This document shows, piece by piece, positions 47,412 to 58,903 of a DNA stretch of 64,000 nt. Below the pieces are notes generated by a model. It saw nothing but the letters and a program-made list of their open reading frames with translations, did no database searches and was not told where the DNA came from. Origin of the DNA: Vitrella brassicaformis (lineage: Eukaryota > Sar > Vitrellaceae); NCBI GenBank assembly GCA_001179505.1, contig CDMY01000635.1:185373-249372 (forward strand). The letters are read 5' to 3'. Each line of letters starts with the position of its first letter. The stretch's first letter is position 1. A program made the translations under genes and the position numbers.

Positions 47412-50095
47412 ATGGCAGATGGTCAAGAGGGAAATCAGGTACGCAATGCGACACATGGGACGCGGGCATGCACATATCGCCGTACATTCACCTCGGCATG
47501 GTTTGCGTCATGTTTGGTGCAGCGGGCCGTCAGTCTTCCTGGTCTTCCTCTCGATGGCCTATGCAAGGTGTGCGACAACTTGCTTACCGACGAAACAATC
47601 GCACTCGGAAGTCTCTGCCCCTCCCTTCACAAGTCGACCAAGGACCCCGCCCTCTACAAGCGGCTGACCGTCACCCCCCGGACACACAAGAAGTGGCGCA
47701 ACGCGCGCCGGCCCGTGCTGAGAGAGCTGCGCGTGCGGCTCAGCTCGCTGCAGAGGGCCAGCATCACGACGGACGAGGAGGTGGGCAGGCAGGGGCCGCA
47801 CCAGTGGCCCGACAGCATGGAGGGGGACAGCGATGCGTCAGAGGACGAGGCACTTCGTGAGCTGGGGAGGTGTGAGGCCCAATGGTTTCGCTGCGAGGGT
47901 GAGCACCTCAAAGCCGTCGGCAACCGGGCCAAATACGCCAAATTGATTGAGGTGAGATGGGCGGGATGGCAAGGAAAGACATTCCAGAGTGAATGGATGA
48001 TAGAATTTTCCTCTGTGCGTGTGCAGGCGTCGAAAAAGACGATAGAGGAGGTGGATCTGTTGGAGGAGACGGCCGCTACGGTCTTCACACACGCCGATTC
48101 TTCGAAGCATCCGCCGAAGCTGATGGTAGGCGACGTGCAGGTCTGCTTGGCACACACTTATGTGTGTACATGCATCCACAGGACCCACCTCGCCACGAGT
48201 ATCCCAAGCTGCGGAGCGTGTCGCTCAAGGGACCACTGTGGGCAGGTGTAGCCTACTGTCGCAAGTGGAGGTGAGGGGGACAACACAGAGTGTGGTGCAC
48301 TTGGGTGCACGCCGGTCATTTGCCCTCTGTTTGCAGGTTGCCGGCCCTCGAGACCTTCACTGTCGGATGCCTGGATAATCTCTACAGCCTGGAGTGTCTG
48401 AGGGACGACGAGTTCATTCGCGCCTGGCTCCGCGCCACCACTGACCTCACCCACCTCCAGATGTACATCGATGCAGACGGTGACATGGCGGCGCTCGACG
48501 CCTGCCCCTCACTTGCGAGGCTGGTGTCACTCGGTGTCGTAAAGTTCGGAGATCCCGTCAGAAGCAGCAAGCTGGTCAGCGTGCTGCGGGCCAAGGGGGC
48601 GGTCGGTGGCGAGGACGGCGTGCGGGGCCGCATCGCGAGAGTGGCCATCAAGTTCCCTGAATGGTGCGACCTGGGCTCGTATGATGAGTTCATCAACAAG
48701 GCACTGCCGCGCCTGTGGAGATTTGTGCGCGAGGTTGCTGGAGAGGGCATTTGTGCAGAGTCCACCGTCGTGACCACGATGCCCGATGGGCCACCCCTTC
48801 CCCTTCCCCTCCCCCACCCAGTCCCCGCCCCCACAGCCAGCGACGCGTCAGACGATGACGCCGAACACGACAACGGCACCCAGGACCTCATTCCCTCGCC
48901 ACACCCACCGGCCAAGAGACCCAGAGCCGGACGACACAACAGAGGCCCCCCTGCGCCTCCCAAGCGGCCTGCGCGGGCCGGGGCTCTTCACCGATTCAAC
49001 TTGCGCATCGAGCAGGAGCTCTTCACCGACGAGCTGCTGCGCATCAAGGCCGGTGATGCGCTATCCGTCCGGTACGTGCATGAGAGGGCGCGGAGAGCCA
49101 AGGATGTCCTCATCTCCGCCTGGTCCACTGCCGATGTGCGGCCGACGTTTGGTGATGTGGTGTTTGAGGAGGCGCCGAAGGTCACGCTGCAGCCCTGGGA
49201 TGAGGGCGACCCGCCCAGCGCCGACCAGCCATCATTCCTCTTCCCCATCATGCCTGCGCATGCCCCTTCCAGCGGTCCCAGCAGCAGCACCAGCAGCAGC
49301 AGCAGCATGGATGGGGCAGCTGTCGCGAGAAGGCGCTTCCCCAAGTGCCACAAGCTCCGCATAGAGCATCCGACGAAAGCGATGATCGACGATGGAGGAC
49401 TGACCCCGATCCTGACCAACGTGAGCGGCCAGATCAGGCAGCTGTTCGTCGAGCAGAAGGACTCCATGTTTGTCGGTGACGGGATAGCAGCGGTAGCACC
49501 GGAGGAGCTGGTCGACACCCTCCTGGAGTGCCATCGCCTCCTCGGTGCGCCAACAGCTCATCTGGAGGCCTTCAACTACTACTACGATACGCGTGGCAGC
49601 CTCAGGATCCCCTCCCAGCTGTGCGATTCAGCCCCCTATCTGCTGTTCACCGACCGCCGCCTGGCCTGCCGGCTCATCCCCAGCCGGCACTTGCTGCTAG
49701 CCGCGCCCCGCTGCGTGCACTCAGTGCACGGGGACGTGCAGACAGACTTCATCGTCGCCGTCGTGCAGAACACGCCAGGTAGGTGGGTTTCAGTCAGTCC
49801 AACCCGCGTCCTTCTGCCGGACATGATGGATCTCCCTGCTGTATGTGTGTCAGGTCTGCGCCGCCTGACGCTGAGGGAGACGCCGGTGCGGGACGAAGAC
49901 CGCAGCCCCGAGCAGATCGATTTCTGCAGGCCTGTAGCCACATATAGTGACGACGAGGGCGAGAAGAAGGAGCTCTTCACACGCCTGCCATACCCAGCTT
50001 ATCTGGCAACGTCTGCTGTGGACGCGGCACTGGAGGTGGCTGGCTTGCCCTTCGTGGTAGTCAGGAGTAGCCCCACGCAGCTGGAGATAGCGTAG
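47412..50095 (+). CDS. F-box-like protein, otherwise unrecognised
   Basis: Exon 1 encodes MADGQEGNQ; the next gives VSLPGLPLDGLCKVCDNLL, DETIALGSLCPSLHKSTKD and PALYKRLTV, the layout of an F-box (LP...L..i...L.....l.l..vc........d..LWk.l). F-box proteins recruit substrates to SCF ubiquitin ligases through Skp1. Downstream exons have leucine-patterned stretches (YPKLRSVSLKGPLWAG, LPALETFTVGCLDNLYSLEC, ACPSLARLVSLGVVKFG) that look like degenerate leucine-rich repeats. These are followed by a Pro-rich linker with a basic patch (AKRPRAGRHNRGP), a poly-Ser run and a conserved-looking C-terminal domain (CHKLRIEHPTKAMIDDGG...). About six exons, roughly 750 residues. The start is the first ATG that gives a compatible phase. 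No closer family was recognised. Confidence 0.6.
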
Positions 50096-50337
50096 GGCAG
50101 CCACACCTGTCGCAGATAGGCAGGTCGACGGTAGATCATGGTAGACTGACTGATGCCATGCCGGCAGATTCGCTCGTGCAGATGAGTGGATCTTTGTGAG
50201 TAGTGAGTTGTGTCTGCTTTCATCGACACTGGCTTATTGTAATTGCCTTGTCAATAGCTGCAACAAAAGATCTGCATGCATGCATCCCCTCCTTCAATGG
50301 GGGCGGCCCCCCGTGGCGTCTTGAAGTTGGTCTCGCG

Positions 50338-52483
50338 ATGTTTTCGAGGCCGCCAAGCGCCAAGCCGAAGCTGTATAAGGAGAAGTTGCGAGGCCACCGC
50401 CATGCCGTCGTGTATCTCTCCAAGCCAGATGGAGCAGAAGGACGTAGGCAAAGACAAGACACTGTCACGGCGATGCGTGTATTGGCTGCCATGGCGACTG
50501 CCCTTGTGCTTCAGCTTTTCTCCTGTCCATGGCAGCCGACGGCACACTCAGGCTATGGAACCTGCCCAAGAAGACAATGGCCAAGAAGCTGGATCTATCG
50601 CTATTGCCGGATGAGGAGGGAGAGGAAGCCGGGAGGCCCATGGCGGCTGCTGCTGTCACAATCGGGGCAAAGAGGAGGAGCCATTTGTGTGTACTGAGCT
50701 ATCAACTGACCTTCGCTCTGCAACGGGCCTTCGGCGGCACGTCTGAGGGAACGATTATCCAGTGGAACCTCGAGGCAAGGATGACGAGAGAGGCAAGAGG
50801 GAGACACACATTGGTGTCTGCTTTGTTGTCATGTGTCAGAGCGGCGCTTTCATTGGTGAGTACGGCGGCCACACAAGCGGGGATGCAGTCACGGCGCTTG
50901 AGATCATCGAGCCGGACTCGTCCAAGGCTGGTGTCGAGGGCCCCAACAAAGGTGGGCGTATCTCGGAAACGACTGAGCCTGGCACTGTTGGCGCGCCTTT
51001 TCATTGCAGGCAAGATATCCTCGCTGCTCAAGACGAAGGGTCGTCTCGTCAGCGGCTCGCTCGATGGCTGTGTCCGTCTCTGGGATCTGGACGTCAAGCT
51101 GCGTCCACAGACGACGGACGCGGCCAGACCACCGCAGCCGGAGACACAGGGAGCTGATGAAGAGGTCAGCAAAGAGACAAGCATGATGGGTCGATGCCAT
51201 ATCTTCTATGTCTCACAAATAGGAAATGGGGGAGGAGGCCCCGCAGGCAGCCAGTGCTGCAGGAGACTCCTCAGTCGCCCTCTCAGAAGCTCTCGACGTG
51301 ACGCCAGTGTGCACTCATGTGCTGCGTCTCGCCACCCCAGTGAGCGTGGTGACGTTCAGTCCTTCCCCAGGCACCTGGCTCGGGCAGGGACCGAGAGGTG
51401 TGCTGATGGTGGGGTGCTGGGACGGGTGTCTCCGTGCTATTGACCTCGGCGGGCTGACGTGCAAAGTCACGAGGAGCCTTGTGGCTGCTCCGTTTGGCCC
51501 CGAGCCCTTCCTACCGCATCCACCGACAACTCCTCTTACGTACAATGTCGTGTCTGACATCGGTGAAGCAGGTACGTAGCTAGGCGCACTCATGGACGAG
51601 AATGAGATTGATTGAGGTGTATTTCTCTACCTTCAGCCGTGACGAGTCTGTGGGTGTTCGACGAAAATGCACCGCCCAGCGTAAGGCGTTCAGGCAGGCC
51701 ACAGTCAGGGCCAGAGAATACATTAGAGCTAACGGTTCATTCACGTGCTCTGCCAGGACGGGGTATCACCTGCTCCAACGTCGCCGAGACAGGCGGCTGC
51801 GTCCCCGAGTGGCCTGGACAGGGGATTCGCTGGGCTCTCCGATGGACGAATCTGCAAATGGGTACTCGTGGTGAGCCTTCACTCAATGCAAAAATGGAAG
51901 AGAACATGCTGTCCGTCACACTGGGCCATCAGGATCCATCGCTGACGGGCAAGGAGGCTGCAAAGGTGGCGGCGGCTCTGGAGGGCTTCGAGCACTCGTG
52001 GCAGGCCCACAGCGACGCCGTCACTCACCTGGTCGTCTACGGCCGCGAGATCTACAGCGCCTCTGAAGACGGGACCATCAAGGTGTGGGACACCAAGAGT
52101 CGCCGGCTGCTGGACGACCTGCATGGGCATGACGGCGGCATCCTCAGGATGGCCTTCAGCGACACGCTGCTCTACACGGCATCGAGAGACGCCTCAATTC
52201 GGTCGTGGGACCTGGAGGAGATGAAAATGCGGATACGTGAGAGGGAGGAGTGCAGGGAAAACGAACTCTTCAGTCGACGGCGGGAGATCATTGACGAGCT
52301 CGAGAGCAAGTAGGACAGAGACGCGTGTGGCAGGATGATGAGACATGACTTGAATGGTGTGTTGGTTGACTTGCTTTGTTGTGGCTGCCTGCCTGCCTGC
52401 CTGCCTGCAGGAAGAAGAAGCCCAAGAAAGGCGGGGGCAAGAAGGCGGGCGGCAAGGCCAAGGGAAAGGGCAAGAAAAAGTGA
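50338..52483 (+). CDS. WD40-repeat protein with a lysine/glycine-rich tail
   Basis: Beta-propeller scaffold. Repeats end in the typical WD-like dipeptides: ADGTLRLWNL, SEGTIIQWNL, LDGCVRLWDL, WDGCLRAIDL, EDGTIKVWDT and DASIRSWDL. GH-type openings such as LRGHRHAVVYLS and WQAHSDAVTHLVVYG accompany them. The last two repeats, near 51990-52220, are the clearest. After the propeller comes a charged helix (MRIREREECRENELFSRRRE) and a final exon that is almost pure Lys/Gly/Pro (KKPKKGGGKKAGGKAKGKGK), suggesting RNA or nucleolar association. About eight exons. Start ATG 50338 (MFSRPPSAKPKLYKEK). No partner gene in the neighbourhood explains its function, and I cannot name an orthologue. Confidence 0.75.
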
Positions 52484-52620
52484 CCTGACCACTAGTGGTT
52501 TGGCGGATAAGAATGTGTACACATACATACAAGTACTGTACATGCATCTTGATTGAGACATATACATGTATACAGCTCGCCAATCAACACACCTTTGGCT
52601 GCTTTTCGTCCTCAAGCACG

Positions 52621-53475
52621 ATGAAGCTGTTGTTCGCTTGTCTGTTGGCTCTGTCCATGCTGGGTGGCTCCCTGGCTTTGCTGCCCAAACGACACACGCA
52701 AGTCAACAGTCGCTTCTGGTTTGAGCGACAGGGAGAGTATGAGACGTACGCCATCCTCCTCGACCATGTCCCGGCGACCGTCAGAGACTCAGACATCTAT
52801 CCATCATTCGTCGGTGAGCGAAGGAGACAAAAGATGACATGCGCACCATTGCTTGCGTTTATATGTGTGGTTCAGGCTACAATGCTGTTGGCGATTTCCT
52901 TTACCTCAACCTGCGACTCGCCTATCCAGTCAGGCGATTGCTTGCCCTCATGACATCCATCAAAGTCACGGACTTGTACGAGACGCAATTAAGAGGAGAC
53001 TCTCTTTCTGCTCACAGCCACGAAGCATCTCATCAATGCGCGTGTGTGGTTTGTGTGTGTCGATGCGATGCAGCACGGTTAAGCTGCTGCACCCCGTCAA
53101 GTTTCATTGCGTGCCGTCAGTGCAGATGAACAACCAGGGGGAAGGCAAGTGGTACATCACTGTGTCATTGCCCATCATGGATGTCGCCCCATCCGCAGGT
53201 CCGCACTCACACCAGTCGATGCTGCTCTGTCTTCTGCCCTTTCACGTGTGTGTGTGTGTGTGTGTGTCAACAGGGGTGCAACCGTCCGTGAAAGAGCTCC
53301 GGCCCGCCAGCTTATCGGTCAAGTATCTCAACTCGTGAGTGACACAGAGAGAGAGAGAGAGAGAGAGGATGGTTCATTTTCTGTGTGAATGATTGTTCAT
53401 TTTCTGTCCCTCAGTGAGGCATATGGAAGTCTGCTGACAGAGAAGGTCGGCAGCTTTGCCGCACTCGGCAAATGA
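52621..53475 (+). CDS. Secreted or ER-lumenal protein of unknown function
   Basis: Begins with a clear signal peptide, MKLLFACLLALSMLGGSLAL. The mature part has no family I recognise: FWFERQGEYETYAILLDHVP, YNAVGDFLYLNLRLAYPVRR, KLLHPVKFHCVPSVQMNNQG, GKWYITVSLPIMDVAPSA, VKELRPASLSVKYLNS and a C-terminus AYGSLLTEKVGSFAALGK. About 200 residues in five exons. Alternating hydrophobic residues suggest a beta-rich fold. No transmembrane helix follows, and no ER retention signal is present at the C-terminus. Confidence 0.62.
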
Positions 53476-53669
53476 GAACGACGCTGAATGCACGCTGCAA
53501 CAGTCGAAGCTTCACCACTCACAAACAGTTTGACAGACTTGAGATGACACTCATGTGAGGACGTCTCACCAACAAACGTCACGGCACATAAATGCACATT
53601 TGTACTCAAAAAACTTCAACAAAACCACCCAGAAGCACCGGACCGACACTCGTATCTACACACCCGCCC

Positions 53670-54467
53670 TCACTGCTGCTTCTTGCTCTCAGCTGGGGTC
53701 TGTTGTTCCTCTGCCACATCGCCCTTCTGCGCTTCACTGGCCGCCTTCTTGCGCTCGGTGAGTTCGATCTCGTTCTTGGCCGGGGCGCTTGGCTTCGGCA
53801 GTGCCGACTGAGGGGGCGGGGGCTTCTCCTCATGACCGCCCTCCTCAAGTTTCTCGATCTCGTGCCAGAAGTAGCTGAATGTGGATGCGATGCGCCAAAT
53901 GATCATCCACAAGGTGCCTGCAGGCAGACAAGTGCAACACCTGGATATAAGGGAGCATGTGTGTGTCCTTCAGCGTGCGGCGTGCGCACATGCGAAAAGG
54001 CAGATCCACCAGTTCCTCTCAATCCGCCATTCCTTGCCTCTGTACCTGTCATCGAACTCGACAGGCAGACCTGACACACAACACACACACGCACGCACAC
54101 ACGCATGAACATGGAAAGAGCGGCCATGCACGTCGGGCTCACCCGCCCTCCCGTACATCTGGTCCTTGCTCCTATCCTGGATCTTCGACAACGCATACGA
54201 GCGCGCGGCAAAGCTTAAGATCGTCACGAAGAGCTGCATGTAGCCACAACAGGACGCACAGACAAACAGACACCAGAAGGATGAATAGCAAGATCCGTGT
54301 GTGGTGCCGCTTACAAAGAAGTGGATGACGGAAAAACGGAAGCCTCCGATGGACATCGACACGTGCCCGAGCCAGACCGCCATCCTCTGCAGTCGGCGGA
54401 TGCCACACAACAGCAGTACCAAAATGACACCGCCGATGGGAAGAACGAAGTACGCCTCAAACTTCAT
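53670..54467 (-). CDS. Three-pass membrane protein resembling BAP29/BAP31
   Basis: About 220 residues. TM1 is YFVLPIGGVILVLLLCGI; then RRLQRMAVWLGHVSMSIGGF; TM2 is VIHFFVSLFVTILSFAARSY, followed by ALSKIQDRSKDQMYG. A basic-aromatic segment YRGKEWRIERNWWICLFA precedes TM3 LWMIIWRIASTFSYFW. The tail is charged, Lys/Glu/Pro-rich and ends SKKQQ, close to a KKXX ER-retrieval signal. The order of three helices, the RN(W/F)(W/Y)I motif before the third helix and the lysine-rich end recall the ER chaperone-like BAP31 family, but the C-terminal coiled coil is short. Four or five exons. Family call is inference. Confidence 0.58.
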
Positions 54468-54716
54468 CTGGCCTGATCTCCCTGCCTGCCTCCCTGCCTC
54501 GATTCTTCTCTCTCTTCCGCCTCCAACGACTTCCTCGGCTGCGAGCTTAGAAGTGGAAAAGGCCGAGTGACGCCGAGCTTAGAAATCAAACCCATAACCG
54601 ACCGACCGACCGTAACGTGCGCCAAGGTATCCATGAACAGACAGACAGATCTTTCCCTGTGATAGGATACAGATCTATCTGACTCGCGCTACTGAGCAGA
54701 TCTTCGACAAGTGTCG
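54468..54716. promoter_or_regulatory. Divergent promoter of BAP31-like and tricorn genes
   Basis: TCGGCTGCGAGCTTAG at 54535-54550 is the full shared element, 73 bp from the minus-strand ATG. A partial copy GCCGAGCTTAG sits at 54573-54583. ACCG repeats follow near 54598-54613. Confidence 0.5.
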
Positions 54717-57700
54717 ATGCATGCATGCTTCGCTTGCTGCATCTGGCATCTGGTGATCCCCTTTGAGATAACCCAAGCCTTCTCGTCGCCCTCATTCATC
54801 CATCGGAGATCGTCATCCCTCCCCAGGCGCCCGTCATCTAACAGGGAGATGATGGCCGCCGCCTCACCGTCTGTCGAGGAGCAGTTCTCGAGGCTCTCTT
54901 TGCAAGGTCAGCAGCCGTCCCAAGACCACGCAGATGAGGGAGTCCTCGGCTACTATTCGATGCCCACTCTTCACGGCGACAAAGTCATCTTTGTCTGTGA
55001 GGATGACCTCTGGCGAGGCACTGTCAGCGGTAGCCCTCGATGGTCACCACCGCATCGGTTGACATCCGGCCTGCAGTGCTCCTTCCCGCTGCTGAGCCCT
55101 GACGGCAAGACGGTGGCCTTCAGTGCCGAGGTGGGCGACAAGGGAGCCACGGAGGTCTTCACCATGGCCAGCAGTGGGGGGGCTATCAACCGACTGACTC
55201 ATTTCGGTACCCACGCACTTAGAACAGCAGAATCGTACGAGCCATCCATCCATCTATCGAGTGTCTGTTCTGTGTCCTAGGTTCGTACGCCGCTCCCGTC
55301 GCGTGGCAGCTTGACGGCAAGAGCGTCATCGTCACATCGACCTACGAGCAGATCAACTCCTACCACCAACACCTGTTCCGCGTCGCCGTTCCCACAGCCG
55401 ACACCGACCCGACCTCGGCCCACCCCCACCCCCTTCCTCTCAGTCTCGGCCTCGCCGACTCATGTGCTTTCGCGACCACCGGCAACGGCACACAGGATCC
55501 CTCCTCTGCTGTGCCAAGGTTGCTTGGCCGGCACACGAGTGACCCCCACATCAGTCAGTTCAAGGGCTACAAGGGAGGTGCCTCAGGAGTCATCTGGATC
55601 GACCCGCAGGGCGATGGCGAATATGCCAAGCTGGAGCTGAGGCGTCGTGGTGGTGGTGGTGGTGATAGCGAGGAGTCTCGAGAGGGCGTGAGCGTGGGGA
55701 GCCCCATGTGGTTGGGGGATAGGGTGGTGTTTGTGGCTGAGGACCTGCAGATGAAGCCCTATGTGGATGGGGACACTGCTGCGGGGGCGGGGGCGTGTGC
55801 CAACATCTTCAGCTGCAGCCTGCAGGGGGACGACGTCCGACGACACACGTTCCAAAAGTAGGCCTGTGGAACGAAACACCGAATGTATGGGACTTCTCTA
55901 GCCAGTACATCCATCGTGTGCTGGCGGGTCAGGGACCACTATGTGCGCAACCCCACCCTTGAGAGCGGCCCGGGGGCCCATCGGGTGGTTTATCATGCGG
56001 GCGGAGATCTCTTTGTGCTCGACCTGGGACAAGACTGCCGCAGCGGTAGGCACAGATGGATACCCACCTCACCTGTGAGATTCTTCGCTGCATGTCTGTC
56101 TGCCTGTCTGTCTGTCTGTCTGTCAGTGTCAGCACCTGTCCACCTGGATTATCGGCTGTGGACGGCCCGTACCAAGCGTCAACCGCGCATCGTCCAGCCA
56201 TCCGACTATCTAGAGGAATACTGCATACACCCGAAAGTAGCCAGCCGGGAGAGGAACGACCAACCGACCAACAAACACGACGTCGCTGTTTGGTTTCGTT
56301 CGTTCAGGGTCACCACATAGGCGTGATAGCCCGTGGTCAGCCATTTGAGATGGCTCTCTGGGAGGGACCCGCACTCCCTCTGAACCTCTCGTCGCTGCAC
56401 AGGTATACTATACACCGACGTAGCTGCTCGCTACTACCCGGTCGATAGATAGGTTCCTTCCTTCAGTTATGGATCTGTCCCGTTTTGTTTTGTGTTGCCT
56501 GCCTGCCAGATGTTACGGTGCCCATTACCTGAGCGACGGTCGCCTGGCCACCTTTTGCCTGCCACCAGACGGACCCATCCAACTCATGGTCAGTCGGTGC
56601 CGCATGTCCACGCGTGCACAGAGTCACACAACAGCCAGTCGTCTGTTTCTTTGCTGCCTGCATCCCCTGCATCCATCTGTCAGGTTCGTTCCATGGCCGA
56701 ACGCGACCCTAATGAGTGGCTGAGGGCGCTGGCAGAGGAGGAGATGCAAGAGAGCCAGGGTCAGCCGAGGGTCGAGCCCTACATTTCCGATCTCCTGCAG
56801 CCCGCCGACGCACCACCCCTCCTTCCAGTCGACCTCAGCTGGGCCGACGGCAGCACCGACCCTGTGGATGTGGGCCTGCCAGAGGATGTCGAGTCGTCGC
56901 CCACCAGCTCGTGCATTGCAATGGTCAACCATCGCCTGGAGCTGCTGCTCATCACACTGGACGATACTGACAAGCCGCAAAGGGAGAAGGGCAAAGGCAG
57001 GGGAAAAAGTGGTAGAGATGGGGGCGGCCGTGAGTCGTGGGATGCGTGTGCGTCCCGTCGGATAGCGAGCGGCGGCGTGACCGGCAGGGTGACTGTGGTG
57101 TGCCGTGGGGAGCATGAGGGCGGCATAGGGGGCCTGGCATGGAGCCCCGACGGACAGTGGCTGGCATTCGCATATATGGTCAGCAAGTGCCAGTGAAGCG
57201 ATCATTGCACCTGCCTGCGTCGGTTGGTTGGTCTGTACGTCCCGTGTACGTGTGTACGTGTGTGTCAGTCGTCGGCTGAGGCGTCCGTCATCCGGCTGTA
57301 CCACGTGCCCACGGGGCAGCTGGCTGACGTGACCAAGCCGCGGTTCAAGGACTTCTCACCCGCATTCGACCGAGGCGGCCGCTACCTCTACTTCTTATCC
57401 AACCGGGCCTTCATCACACGAGAGGTAGGTACCCAACCAAACAGCGTCCTTCTTGCCTGCCATTTGTGTGCTGATGTGATGTGTGTAGGATGAGGTGCAT
57501 TTCGACCTGGGATTTGCGGGCTCCATCCGTCCGTATGCGGTGACACTGCAGCGCTCGACGCCCAGCCCGCTGAAGCGCCTCCCGACCGCACCAGCAGACG
57601 ACCACGACGAGGAGGAGGAAGAATCGGAAGACGAAGACGAAGACGAAGAGGAATCGGAGGACGATGACAGCGACGACGAGGTGGGCCGATCGGTGGGAAT

Positions 57701-58871
57701 GCGAGATAGAGAGAGAGAGAGAGAGACACAGCGCAGGTCTGATCTGTGTTGTCTTCTTTCTTTGTGGTGTGTGCCACAGGATGGTGATGAGGGTGAGGAG
57801 GATAAGTCTGCGCCTCCCCCCGTGCTGATCGACCTCGACGGCATCCACCGGCGGATACTCGAATTCCCCCTGCCTGCAGGCGACTACAGACAGGTAGGTG
57901 CTGCCACCCACCTCACCTCGTGCGTCGCGCCTGCACCTGCGTGTCCGTGTGTGTGAATGCTTGGGTCGCATCGCATTCATGCATTGCAATGCAGGTGGAC
58001 AGTCTGGCCGCTGAGGGCTCTAGCGTCCGTCGCGGCGGGATAGTCTTTGTGCGTCGTCACCTCAAGGGCGGGCGGAAGGCCGATGTGCGCGAGGGGCCTC
58101 AGGAGGAAGAACAAGAGGGCAAGGGACACCTCTTCAGGTCAGGCAGTAGCGACCCGACGGACCGACGGGAGAGAGAGAGAGAGAGAGAGAGCTCTCATAA
58201 TATTATGCATTCACACATGTGTCGTGCGTGTCTTTGTGCGCTGTGTGTCTGTGCAGTTTCGACTTCAGCCGTATGAAGGAGCGGAAGCTGGCCGACGATG
58301 TGGACTCATTCCAAGTGTCACACGACGGACGGGTATGACTCACACACAGATCAGCAACACACCGGAAAGGTACCCTGCATGGCTCTCTCTGGACTCTTCA
58401 GACCACCGCCCTGCTGTGTGAAGAAGACGACGAGACCACACTGCGCGTCTATGAAACCGGTGAGTGGCCCGGCCGTTAATTGGGGGGTCCTGCATGTGTG
58501 CTGGTGTGTGTGCAGGTGTCAAGCCCAGCGAGGAGGACAGCGACGGTGAGGACATCGACGAGGACCAGCCGGGGAGGGAGTCGGGACTCATCGATATCGA
58601 CGGCAGGATCACTCTCGAGGTCGGCAGGGAGGGGAGGGAAGGGGAGGGATGGGATGGGTGCTGCCACCATTGGATGGATGGATGGATGGATGGGCGTGTG
58701 GTGTGCAGGTGACCCCAGCGGACGAGTGGGTGCAGATGTTTGCCGAGACCTGGCGGCGGCTGGGGGAGTTCTTCTTCGACAAACACATGGGCGGACTCAA
58801 CTGGAACAGAATCAAACACAAGTAGGCATGGCATGGCATGCACAACGTCCTCACTCACACCGCCCTACCCA

Positions 58872-58903
<32 letters not shown>

